Assembly (NCBI GenBank): GCA_031554275.1
Contig: JAVBKB010000154.1
Span: 1 to 7,322, forward strand
DNA length: 7,322 bases
Direction of reading: 5' to 3'
Source: JAVBKB01 sp031554275
GTDB lineage: Bacteria; Bacillota; Bacilli; JARBTR01
Shown here one piece after another: positions 1 through 6,310 of this stretch (positions within the stretch are counted from its first letter, which is position 1; the number at the start of each line of letters is the position of its first letter). Below the pieces are notes generated by a model. That model made no database searches. It was not told the origin of the DNA and saw only the letters and a program-made list of their open reading frames with translations. Both the position numbers and the translations under genes were made by a program.

Positions 1-144
1 TAATTTCCTAGGATTCCTCGTCTTTGAAAATTTTATCGGGAGTTTTAAGTGTCCTTTCTAACGACAATTGATTATCTTATTTTGCAGGGATGGCGGATTG
101 GGTCAAGTTGATCTGATGTCATTTATATCCCCGAATCACCATTA
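1..144. other. Left-edge non-coding stretch
   Basis: No gene can be supported here. On the plus strand one frame is open from the window edge to a TAA ending at position 61, giving 19 codons with no recognisable motif. It could be the tail of a gene outside the window, but nothing shows this. All minus-strand starts I tried run into a stop within about 20 codons. I see no strong GC-rich hairpin followed by a T-run that would terminate the WYL gene, whose stop codon lies at 145-147. Confidence 0.5.
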
Positions 145-1098
145 TCATTGATAAACACATACAGATGAAGCAATCATTTTCTTCATATCATCCACAACCG
201 ATGCAGGCGCAAGAATTTTGGCTTTGTTTCCAAACTGGAAAATCCATGAGAAGAAGGCAGGACTTACAGCTACTTTTGCTGTGAATTGAAAGTGAGTATC
301 AGTTATTGAATGAATGAGAACATCTTTACCGAAGCGATCAATGACAACATTGATTAGCGGTTTCTCAAATTGGATCGTGACAGAAATGTTTGTCCCACCA
401 AACATGCTGAAAACACGTTTCTGGTAGTCAGCAGCATTGAAACTGTCATCCTCGTCACCACTACTGCTTGCCTCATCCAGAATTTCGATGTCTACCATTT
501 TGTCAACTCGAAAATGAGTGAGCCCATCATGTTTGTGATAATTGGTAATGAGGTAGTAGTTTTCATCATCCCAACTCAGTGCGTAGGGACTAACAATGTA
601 CTGCTCGCCGTTATTACGAAACTGAATATCCTTTTCGACTGTGTATTCGAAGTACCGAAAAGCGATTTTCTTCTTTAAAGAGATGGCATCGTGAAGTTTA
701 TCAACATTTGCGAAGATTTCCTCATTTACCGCCTTTATGCGATTAACAACAAAAACCTGCCTTGCTAATTTCTTCGCTTCAGCCAAACTGGTCAAACTAG
801 AAATTTTCTTAATCAGATTTTGGCTTTTTTCGAGGGTAATGAACTTTGAGGATTGCACGGCATCAACGAGTAACTTTAGTTCTGCGTTCTCAAAGGTTCT
901 TTTGCTCACACAGTATTGATCTTCATGCATGGTTATCGTGAGTCCAAATTGTTGTAACTGCCCAATTTCAGATTTCACATTTCGTTTTGTAGCTTCTAAT
1001 CCAAACAATTTCATTTTTTCAATGAGTTGGTCGATTGAGAGACGATTCGCTTCATCGGTTTCTTCTAATAAAACCTTCATCAAATACAAAATTCTCAT
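145..1098 (-). CDS. WYL-domain transcriptional regulator (HTH-WYL-WCX)
   Basis: This 317-residue protein has the layout of WYL regulators. A winged-helix DNA-binding region (about residues 1-65) opens MRILYLMKVL, followed by helix-rich linkers. The WYL domain (about 135-205) contains SPYALSWDDENYYLI, with Y181-Y182-L183 in the place of the signature W-Y-L, and FRVDKM at 196-201, matching the family's FRxDR/K strand. A C-terminal WCX-like domain covers about 235-317. An acidic stretch (SSSGDEDDS, 211-219) links the last two. I chose the ATG at 1098 because AAAGGAG (1107-1113) sits 8 bases upstream; the in-frame ATG at 1116 lies upstream of that site and would only add six residues. WYL domains are known to sense ligands, often nucleic acids or nucleotides, and regulate transcription. 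The target and ligand here are unknown. The gene is transcribed alone, in the same direction as rqcH, 187 bp downstream of it. Confidence 0.88.
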   Translation of the reverse strand: MRILYLMKVLLEETDEANRLSIDQLIEKMKLFGLEATKRNVKSEIGQLQQFGLTITMHEDQYCVSKRTFENAELKLLVDAVQSSKFITLEKSQNLIKKISSLTSLAEAKKLARQVFVVNRIKAVNEEIFANVDKLHDAISLKKKIAFRYFEYTVEKDIQFRNNGEQYIVSPYALSWDDENYYLITNYHKHDGLTHFRVDKMVDIEILDEASSSGDEDDSFNAADYQKRVFSMFGGTNISVTIQFEKPLINVVIDRFGKDVLIHSITDTHFQFTAKVAVSPAFFSWIFQFGNKAKILAPASVVDDMKKMIASSVCVYQ

Positions 1099-1106
1099 TT
1101 CAATCG

Positions 1107-1113
1107 CTCCTTT
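1107..1113 (-). promoter_or_regulatory. Ribosome binding site deciding the WYL gene start
   Basis: AAAGGAG on the minus strand lies 8 bases before the ATG at 1098. It falls inside the codons of the longer candidate starting at 1116, so the shorter protein is the better model. Confidence 0.8.
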
Positions 1114-1121
1114 CATGATGA

Positions 1122-1133
1122 TTTGAATTCAAA
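1122..1133. promoter_or_regulatory. Perfect 12-bp palindrome in the WYL gene leader
   Basis: TTTGAATTCAAA reads the same on both strands. It lies between the predicted -10 box (1157-1162) and the ribosome binding site (1107-1113), a position where bound repressor would block transcription. The half-site TTTGA/TCAAA recurs 35 bp upstream at 1168-1181. An operator for the WYL protein itself is plausible, but this is inference; an AT-rich 12-bp palindrome can also arise by chance. Confidence 0.35.
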
Positions 1134-1156
1134 AGATTTTCACCAAAAATGTATGC

Positions 1157-1186
1157 AATATAGAAACTCAAAGCTATTTGAAGCAA
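1157..1186 (-). promoter_or_regulatory. Candidate sigma-A promoter of the WYL gene
   Basis: On the minus strand TTGCTT (1181-1186) and TATATT (1157-1162) are separated by 18 bp. The -10 matches the consensus at 5 of 6 bases and the -35 at only 3 of 6. The spacer contains the inverted repeat TCAAA-GCTA-TTTGA (1168-1181). Transcription would begin near 1150 and give a leader of about 50 nt. Confidence 0.35.
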
Positions 1187-1251
1187 TTCACTGTTCATCT
1201 CAGAAGCCCATCCAAATCAAGATCCGATCCCTGATCCAGAAGCACTAGAAA

Positions 1252-1291
1252 TTCCAATAATGATGGCTATTTCCAATAATGTTGGCTATTT
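1252..1291. repeat. Two-copy 19-bp tandem repeat over the rqcH stop codon
   Basis: TTCCAATAATGATGGCTAT (1252-1270) is followed directly by TTCCAATAATGTTGGCTAT (1271-1289), differing at one base (A1263 against T1282), and the match continues for two more T residues. The rqcH stop codon (plus-strand CTA, 1286-1288) lies inside the second copy. This looks like a recent slippage duplication of the sequence spanning the gene end, so a copy of the stop-codon sequence is also present, in another frame, in the downstream unit. Confidence 0.85.
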
Positions 1292-2953
1292 TCTTAGTTC
1301 TAACACTAATTCTTTATTGGGTGTTACATAAATTGTTTTTTGGTGGTCATAGATGACATAGCCTGGTTTAGCCCCATTTGGCTTCTTGACATGAGCAATC
1401 TGTGTGTAATCTACTGCCACATTACTTGAGTCACGGGCTTTACTGAAGTAAGCAGCAAGTGTTGCTGCTTCCAAAATAGCTGTTTCCGATGGAGTTTCAT
1501 GCTGAATGACAACATGTGAGCCTGGAATGTCTTTGGTATGAAACCAAATCTGTTGCTTGCTTGCAAGTTTCATCGTCAAGAATTCGTTTTGCAAATTGTT
1601 TTTGCCAACTAATATTTCGAAGCCATCTGATGAACTGTACTTTTCTAATTGCGGTTTGCGGTTGACTTTCTTTTTCTTACTTGTACGTGCACGTAAATAT
1701 TTTTCGTCCTCTAACTCTTCTCTAATTTCCAGCAAATCCTTTGGTGAGGCAGTGGAGAGTTGCTGCTGTATTCCCTCTAAATAAGAGATTTCTGCTTCAG
1801 CTAATTTCGATTGCTCATGAATATATTGCACTGATTTTCTTAGCTTTTGATATTTTGTGAAATAGTGTTGTGCATTTCCGTTTGGTGTTCTTAACACGTC
1901 GAGTGGAATACGAATTTCTGGTTGCAACTCGTGATAATAATCAGAAACAATTGCCTCTTTCATTCCTTTTGTAATGACATGCAGATTTGCTGTCAATAGC
2001 TCGCCATATTTCTTATAGATATCTGCTTTGTCAGTGTCTTTTAACTGCTTCTGTAGCTTAGAAAGCTTTAATTCGTTTTTCTGTTTCTCGTTTTGAAGTA
2101 TCTTTTCAAAATCCTGTGTTTGTTGCTTTACTCGATCTCGTTCCGCTTTCCCGAAGTAGAAACGATCTAATAATGTGCTCAAGCTTTCGAACTGCTGCAC
2201 CTCTTGGGCTTTAGGAAATGGCCAGAGGTAGAAAACCTCTTTACCAGCTACCTGCATGATTGCAGGTAAATATTGATGCGCTTTAGCTTTTTGCATGGCA
2301 GTAATGAATGCCGTTTCATCCGTCAGTGTCTTTGCAAACTGTGGAGATAGCCCAGCAAACCGTTCTACAATTATTCTCTCAGATTCAATTGTAGTGAAAT
2401 TCACCTGATTGAGATCGGTCGTATCCGCTTCTAGTGGATTGCTTTTTTCCTGCTTAGGAGGTGCTAGATAAGGCTGACCTGGGAGAAGAATTCGCACCCG
2501 ATTTGAGGCAAGTGATATATGTTTCAGGCAATCTAATATCATCGTTCTCTCTGGGTCAACAAGAAAAACATTACTATGTTTACCCATCAATTCAACAATC
2601 AAAAGTTTATTGCACAGATCTCCAATCTCATTGCGGCCTTTAATCACAAAAATAATAATCCGCTCTAAATCTGGTTGTTTAATTTCCTCAATTGTGTAAC
2701 CCTCCAGATGCTTTCGCAGGAGCATACAAAACATTGGCGCCTCGCTTGGGTTTTCAATACTTTCATTCGTGATTTGCACTCTCGCATAGCTTGAATGAGC
2801 CGAAATTAACAGTCGCTGATTTCTTCCATTCGCTCTTATTAGAAACAGCAATTCATTTTGTGAAGGCTGATGAATCTTATTAATTCTTCCACCTAGGATA
2901 TTGTTATTTAGTTCATGAACCATACCTCTTGTAAAAAGTCCGTCAAATGCCAT
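1286..2953 (-). CDS. rqcH: Ribosome quality-control factor RqcH (NFACT family)
   Basis: This 555-residue protein is a full-length bacterial RqcH/Rqc2/NEMF homologue. The family binds stalled 50S subunits carrying peptidyl-tRNA and recruits alanyl-tRNA to add C-terminal alanine tails that mark the chain for degradation. The NFACT-N domain (about 1-175) starts MAFDGLFTRG and contains NPSEAPMFCMLLRKH (68-82) and ELMGKHSN (121-128). A helix-hairpin-helix region (about 190-270) leads into the charged coiled-coil arms (about 270-430, with AERDRVKQQ, GELLTANL and YFTKYQKLRK). A basic linker, KKKKVNRK (426-433), precedes NFACT-R (about 438-555), which has LVGKNNLQNEFLT, WFHTKDIPGSHVVI and KKPNGAKPGYV. 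The position equivalent to B. subtilis D97-R98 reads E97-R98. The ATG at 2953 is preferred over an upstream TTG at 2971 because AAAGAGGA lies 7 bases before it. The common label fibronectin-binding protein reflects older work on streptococcal relatives. Confidence 0.96.
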   Translation of the reverse strand: MAFDGLFTRGMVHELNNNILGGRINKIHQPSQNELLFLIRANGRNQRLLISAHSSYARVQITNESIENPSEAPMFCMLLRKHLEGYTIEEIKQPDLERIIIFVIKGRNEIGDLCNKLLIVELMGKHSNVFLVDPERTMILDCLKHISLASNRVRILLPGQPYLAPPKQEKSNPLEADTTDLNQVNFTTIESERIIVERFAGLSPQFAKTLTDETAFITAMQKAKAHQYLPAIMQVAGKEVFYLWPFPKAQEVQQFESLSTLLDRFYFGKAERDRVKQQTQDFEKILQNEKQKNELKLSKLQKQLKDTDKADIYKKYGELLTANLHVITKGMKEAIVSDYYHELQPEIRIPLDVLRTPNGNAQHYFTKYQKLRKSVQYIHEQSKLAEAEISYLEGIQQQLSTASPKDLLEIREELEDEKYLRARTSKKKKVNRKPQLEKYSSSDGFEILVGKNNLQNEFLTMKLASKQQIWFHTKDIPGSHVVIQHETPSETAILEAATLAAYFSKARDSSNVAVDYTQIAHVKKPNGAKPGYVIYDHQKTIYVTPNKELVLELRK

Positions 2954-2960
2954 CGCTAAA

Positions 2961-2968
2961 TCCTCTTT
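2961..2968 (-). promoter_or_regulatory. Ribosome binding site deciding the rqcH start
   Basis: AAAGAGGA on the minus strand lies 7 bases before the ATG at 2953. It overlaps the first codons of a longer TTG-started version from 2971, which can therefore be set aside. The conserved family N-terminus MxFDG begins at the chosen ATG. Confidence 0.85.
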
Positions 2969-2992
2969 CAAAACGAATTAAAATTTTCTCAC

Positions 2993-3001
2993 ATTATATC
3001 A
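2993..3001 (-). promoter_or_regulatory. Extended -10 promoter of rqcH
   Basis: The minus strand reads TGATATAAT, a perfect TATAAT (2993-2998) with the TG of an extended -10 one base upstream. No good -35 box is visible at 16-18 bp; the best is TTCTTA, with 3 of 6 matches, which fits an extended -10 promoter. Transcription would start near 2986, giving a leader of about 33 nt before the ATG at 2953. Confidence 0.65.
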
Positions 3002-3033
3002 TTTTTTACCTACTTAAGAATAATGTTTAGTTA

Positions 3034-3055
3034 GGTGATCTATTTGAAAATCACC
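3034..3055. promoter_or_regulatory. Inverted repeat upstream of the rqcH promoter
   Basis: GGTGAT (3034-3039) and ATCACC (3050-3055) are perfect inverted arms around a 10-bp spacer. The element ends about 33 bp upstream of the rqcH -10 hexamer, so it could be a protein-binding operator or activator site for rqcH. No regulator is identified. Confidence 0.35.
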
Positions 3056-3070
3056 CATAATTCAAATGCG

Positions 3071-3099
3071 TTGTGCAATAAGGAGTTTATTTCTATATA
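3071..3099 (+). promoter_or_regulatory. Weak candidate promoter for the Ca2+-ATPase
   Basis: TTGTGC (3071-3076) and TATATA (3094-3099) are spaced by 17 bp. Consensus matches are only 3 of 6 and 4 of 6. If used, it would give a leader of roughly 220 nt containing the large stem at 3122-3180. Nearer the gene, TACAAT at 3283-3288 resembles a -10 box but has no -35 partner. I cannot decide between them. Confidence 0.22.
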
Positions 3100-3116
3100 A
3101 AAACAGCTTACTCCTT
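3080..3116. repeat. Inverted repeat AAGGAGT / ACTCCTT
   Basis: Seven-base perfect arms (3080-3086 and 3110-3116) flank a 23-base A/T-rich loop. In RNA the left arm would be a Shine-Dalgarno-like sequence paired with its complement, but no open reading frame of note starts after it. It overlaps the weak promoter candidate at 3071-3099, so it may act at the DNA level instead. Confidence 0.35.
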
Positions 3117-3121
3117 TAAAT

Positions 3122-3180
3122 TTTATTGAGAAAACCGGAGACTGAGGCAATTGCATAGAAAGCATCCGTTTTCCAATAGA
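3122..3180 (+). promoter_or_regulatory. Long imperfect hairpin in the ATPase upstream region
   Basis: By hand the strand folds into three stacked helices: 3122-3128 with 3174-3180 (7 pairs, one G-U), 3130-3134 with 3169-3173 (GAAAA/TTTTC), and 3136-3139 with 3165-3168 (CGGA/TCCG). Only A3129 and C3135 are bulged, and the terminal loop is 25 nt. It contains the palindrome GCAATTGC (3147-3154). No T-run follows, so it does not look like an intrinsic terminator. It does not match riboswitch classes I know. It could be a leader structure for the ATPase or the remains of a small palindromic element. Confidence 0.45.
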
Positions 3181-3220
3181 CTAATCAACCATTTTCTGAA
3201 ATTGAAAAAATATTTCAAAC

Positions 3221-3275
3221 GATTCCGTTGTTATCAGCATGCGATACAGATTCGTCATTAGCAGCATGTGATGCA
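3221..3275. repeat. Diverged 27-bp tandem duplication before the ATPase
   Basis: Two units with a period of 27 bp can be aligned. In the best 25 positions (3224-3248 against 3251-3275), 19 are identical and five of the six differences are transitions. The core is TTATCAGCATGCGATACA (3231-3248) against TTAGCAGCATGTGATGCA (3258-3275). It lies 33 to 100 bp before the ribosome binding site. It may be a decayed duplication or a pair of binding sites. Confidence 0.6.
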
Positions 3276-3307
3276 ATAAAATTACAATGCAATTTTTTAA
3301 GTACAAG

Positions 3308-3316
3308 CAGGAGGTA
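3308..3316 (+). promoter_or_regulatory. Strong ribosome binding site of the Ca2+-ATPase
   Basis: CAGGAGGTA contains a near-perfect Shine-Dalgarno core (AGGAGGT, 3309-3315), 9 bases before the ATG at 3325. Confidence 0.85.
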
Positions 3317-3324
3317 TTTTTGTC

Positions 3325-6024
3325 ATGAAAGTGCAGGAGATGAATGTAACGCAGCTCGAAAGTTTTTTAGATATCAAGATTGGACAAGGTTTAGCAACTG
3401 GTGATGCATCAGAGCGGCTAAAGAATGATGGCTATAACGAACTAACTGAAGGCAAAAAGCAATCTGCTATTAAGCTTTTTATTAACCAGTTCAAGGATTT
3501 CATGGTGTATGTGTTGGTTGTTGCAACAATTATTTCGGGATTTCTAGGAGAAATGATTGATGTCTATGCAATCATTGCAATCATTATCATCAATGGTTTC
3601 TTGGGATTTTTACAAGAAAAAAAAGCAGAGAAATCCATGCAGGCATTACGTGGCCTGTCATCACCACAAATGCTAGTGCTTCGCGATGGTAATTGGATGA
3701 GAATTCCTTCCAAGGAGGCTGTTGTTGGTGATGTGGTGCGGTTTACAACGGGCGACAAGATTGGTGCTGATCTTCGGATTGTGTCTGGAAACTCTTTGGA
3801 AATCGAGGAATCTGCGCTTACTGGTGAATCTCTACCAATTTCGAAAACAGCTAGCCCGCAGAGCAGTATCAGTCAGAATCTTGGTGACCAAGTAAATATG
3901 GCGTTTATGGGAACGCTGGTTACGAGGGGGACTGGTGTAGGGGTAATTATCGCAACAGGCATGAAGACAGCAATGGGTCAAATCGCAGAGATGATTAATA
4001 CGACTGAGAGCGGGCAAACACCCCTGCAAGCAAGACTTGAACAATTAGGTAGGGTGTTGATAGTAGCTGCATTATTCCTGACATTGCTTGTTGTTGTTAT
4101 TGGTATTTACCAAGGCAATCCTCCATATGAGATGGTCTTGGCAGGCGTTTCTTTAGCTGTTGCCGCTATTCCAGAGGGGTTGCCCGCCATTGTGACCGTA
4201 GCACTGTCACTTGGTGTGCAGCGAATGATTCGGCAAAAAGCACTTGTGCGTAAATTGCCTGCCGTTGAAACTTTAGGATGTGCATCTGTCATTTGTTCAG
4301 ACAAAACGGGGACGATGACTGAGAATAAAATGACTGTAACTAAGTTGTGGGCTGGCGGATCGCTTTGGTCCGTTTCGGGTATTGGTTATGTGCCTCAGGG
4401 AGAGTTCACTGCAGAACGAATGGGTATGAATCCCCAGAAAAGTCTACAACAGTTACTGACTCTCGGTGCTGTCTGTAATCACGCAGAGTTAAAAGAAAAA
4501 GGTGATAAATATTCAATAGAGGGCGATCCAACTGACGGAGCGATACTAGTAGCTGCGATGAAAGCAGGAATCGACCGCCAATTTATCAAAGAAAAATTTA
4601 CGATCGTGAAAGAGTTCCCTTTTGATGCAGTGCGGAAATGTATGAGTGTATTGGTGAAGGACCCTGATGGAGGTCAGCTTCTGATTACCAAGGGAGCACC
4701 AGATGTCTTGCTAGAACGCTGCGTATCGATTCTTTATGATGATCGTGAATCTTCACTACAAGCAAACCATGTCGAAATGGTTGAAGTCGAATTGCAAGCA
4801 ATGACTGGACAAGCGTTAAGAACAATTGCAATTGCCTACAAACGTGTACCTGCGAATCATATAATCGAGGATGAAATGTCAGCAGAAAGCAATTTGACTT
4901 TCCTAGGATTACAAGGCATGTTTGATCCACCAAGACCAGAAGTAAGAAATGCTGTGAAGAAATGTCGTGAAGCGGGGATCAAGACAGTCATGATAACTGG
5001 AGATCATCGAGATACTGCTCTCATGATTGCCAAAAAGTTAGATATATTTCAAGCGAATGATCAAGTGCTAACAGGCCGTGAATTGGATCAGATTTCTGAT
5101 TTTGAATTACGAGAAGTTGTTGAGTCAGTGAGTGTTTTTGCACGGGTAACGCCTGAACATAAATTGCGAATTGTCAAAGCTTTTCAGAAGCGAGGTCATA
5201 TTGTTGCGATGACAGGTGATGGTGTGAACGATGCACCTGCGATTAAAGCTGCTGATATCGGCATTTCAATGGGGATTACGGGGACAGATGTTGCCAAAGA
5301 AACTTCCTCGCTGATATTGATGGATGACCATTTTGCAAGCATCAAATCTGCCATCAATGAGGGCAGGAACATTTACGAAAACATTCGTAAATTTATCCGT
5401 TATTTATTGGCTTCAAATGTTGGAGAAATCCTTGTGATGCTATTTGCCATGATCATGGCGTTACCGCTACCTCTTGTGCCAATCCAAATTCTTTGGATTA
5501 ACCTAGTTACTGATGGCCTGCCTGCTATGGCATTGGGACTTGATAAACCTGAGGAAAACGTCATGAAAAGACCACCTCGGTCTGCTGGAGAAGGTGTGTT
5601 TGCACGCGGATTAGGATGGAAGATTATTTCAAGAGGTATCCTGATAGGTGGCGCAACCATTCTGGCGTTTTTATCAACATATCAAAACGATCCAGCTAGA
5701 TTGCCGCTCGCACAAACAGTAGCTTTTGCAACATTAGTATTGGCACAATTGATTCATGTCTTCGATTGCCGCAGTGAGAAATCGATATTTAGCAGAAACC
5801 CATTCGGGAACATGTATTTAGTTTGGGCAGTGCTTTCTTCGCTGGCGCTCATGCTCGTGGTGATGTACTATCCACCTTTACAAAAGGTTTTCCACACTGT
5901 CAGTGTTTCACCAAGAGATTGGCTCTTAATTGTTGGTATGGCGAGTATCCCAACATTCCTATTGACAGCGGATTTTTTTGCATCAAATAAGAAAAAACAA
6001 GCGAATTATGTTAAAATGGGTTAA
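3325..6024 (+). CDS. yloB: Calcium-type P2A cation-transporting ATPase
   Basis: This 899-residue membrane pump belongs to the SERCA/PMR1-like P2A ATPases; by family it exports Ca2+ (possibly Mn2+) using ATP. The N-terminal cation-ATPase domain covers about 1-70. Ten membrane segments lie near 58-75, 78-97, 243-262, 272-293, 692-713, 716-737, 764-785, 796-815, 829-848 and 865-885. The actuator motif is TGES (166-169). The phosphorylated residue is D326 in SDKTGT. KGAPD (456-460) marks the nucleotide-binding domain, and TGDH (558-561) with TGDGVNDAP (630-638) the phosphorylation-domain hinge. Against SERCA, site II is complete (E284 in PEGLP, N726, D730). Site I keeps N698, E701 and T729, but the E908 equivalent is Q808. 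Length is normal and there is no frameshift. It diverges from rqcH, as I recall for B. subtilis yloA-yloB, so the symbol rests on homology plus position. Confidence 0.95.
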   Translation: MKVQEMNVTQLESFLDIKIGQGLATGDASERLKNDGYNELTEGKKQSAIKLFINQFKDFMVYVLVVATIISGFLGEMIDVYAIIAIIIINGFLGFLQEKKAEKSMQALRGLSSPQMLVLRDGNWMRIPSKEAVVGDVVRFTTGDKIGADLRIVSGNSLEIEESALTGESLPISKTASPQSSISQNLGDQVNMAFMGTLVTRGTGVGVIIATGMKTAMGQIAEMINTTESGQTPLQARLEQLGRVLIVAALFLTLLVVVIGIYQGNPPYEMVLAGVSLAVAAIPEGLPAIVTVALSLGVQRMIRQKALVRKLPAVETLGCASVICSDKTGTMTENKMTVTKLWAGGSLWSVSGIGYVPQGEFTAERMGMNPQKSLQQLLTLGAVCNHAELKEKGDKYSIEGDPTDGAILVAAMKAGIDRQFIKEKFTIVKEFPFDAVRKCMSVLVKDPDGGQLLITKGAPDVLLERCVSILYDDRESSLQANHVEMVEVELQAMTGQALRTIAIAYKRVPANHIIEDEMSAESNLTFLGLQGMFDPPRPEVRNAVKKCREAGIKTVMITGDHRDTALMIAKKLDIFQANDQVLTGRELDQISDFELREVVESVSVFARVTPEHKLRIVKAFQKRGHIVAMTGDGVNDAPAIKAADIGISMGITGTDVAKETSSLILMDDHFASIKSAINEGRNIYENIRKFIRYLLASNVGEILVMLFAMIMALPLPLVPIQILWINLVTDGLPAMALGLDKPEENVMKRPPRSAGEGVFARGLGWKIISRGILIGGATILAFLSTYQNDPARLPLAQTVAFATLVLAQLIHVFDCRSEKSIFSRNPFGNMYLVWAVLSSLALMLVVMYYPPLQKVFHTVSVSPRDWLLIVGMASIPTFLLTADFFASNKKKQANYVKMG

Positions 6025-6156
6025 GCTTGAACAGAATGTTGAAGCAACACATTTAGAAATGAAGGAAAATCCTGTAGCAGTAAATGATTTTAGACTGATA
6101 ATTGCAAAATGCCAATGATTTCACGGAGCAATGGTGTTGTTCTGAATTAAACTGGA

Positions 6157-6215
6157 TTCTCGATAAAATAGAGAAGTGAAAGGCTCAAATCCTAATCTGT
6201 GGTGACTTTGCTTCT
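6157..6215 (+). promoter_or_regulatory. Two mutually exclusive hairpins upstream of yicC
   Basis: TTCTC (6157-6161) can pair with GAGAA (6171-6175), leaving a 9-nt loop. AGAAG (6172-6176) can alternatively pair with CTTCT (6211-6215), extended by a T-G wobble and by AAAG/CTTT (6179-6182 with 6206-6209), giving 10 pairs with one bulge. Because both use 6172-6175 they cannot form together, as in attenuators. The stems are short, no terminator T-run follows, and chance is a fair explanation. Confidence 0.2.
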
Positions 6216-6302
6216 TTCTACATTCTCGTTATGCTTCATTAAATATTTCCTTGCACCGAAGTGATCTACTTTATTGTGAATCAGAATTACAAGGTGTTGA
6301 AA

Positions 6303-6310
6303 GAGGGTGG
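6303..6310 (+). promoter_or_regulatory. Ribosome binding site deciding the yicC TTG start
   Basis: GAGGGTGG lies 4 bases before TTG 6315. The ATG at 6327 is 16 bases away, too far for this site, and the GTG at 6261 has no purine-rich site before it. Confidence 0.65.

Larger units (their letters stand above)
2954..3324. other. Divergent rqcH / Ca2+-ATPase intergenic region
   Basis: These 371 bp contain no gene that I can support. From left to right they hold the rqcH ribosome binding site and extended -10 promoter, an inverted repeat at 3034-3055, a wider inverted repeat at 3080-3116, a long imperfect stem at 3122-3180, a short inverted repeat TTGAAA-AAATA-TTTCAA at 3202-3218, a diverged tandem repeat at 3221-3275, an A/T-rich dyad AAAATT/AATTTT at 3278-3296, and the ATPase ribosome binding site. 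This is much more structure than the short rqcH leader needs, and suggests regulation of the ATPase. Confidence 0.7.

Noticed and set aside
370..678. Plus-strand open frames opposite the WYL gene, such as the 102-codon frame here.
   Set aside because: They lie antisense to a gene with clear domain matches, lack ribosome binding sites and have no family motifs.
1217..1288. In-frame readthrough of the rqcH TAG would add 22 codons before the next stop (TGA).
   Set aside because: The protein already ends where RqcH proteins normally end, the added residues match nothing in the family, and part of them comes from the 19-bp duplication.
1286..2953. Annotation of the rqcH product as a secreted fibronectin-binding adhesin.
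   Set aside because: There is no signal peptide, membrane anchor or cell-wall sorting motif, and the full NFACT-N, coiled-coil and NFACT-R layout indicates the ribosome quality-control factor.
3060..3300. A yybP-ykoY manganese riboswitch upstream of the P-type ATPase.
   Set aside because: I looked for the conserved loop sequences of this class and did not find them. A covariance-model search would settle it.
6008..6118. A 36-codon frame starting at ATG inside the end of the ATPase gene and overlapping its stop codon.
   Set aside because: It has no ribosome binding site, no recognisable motif and no sign of conservation that I can see. Translational coupling is possible, but chance is more likely at this length.
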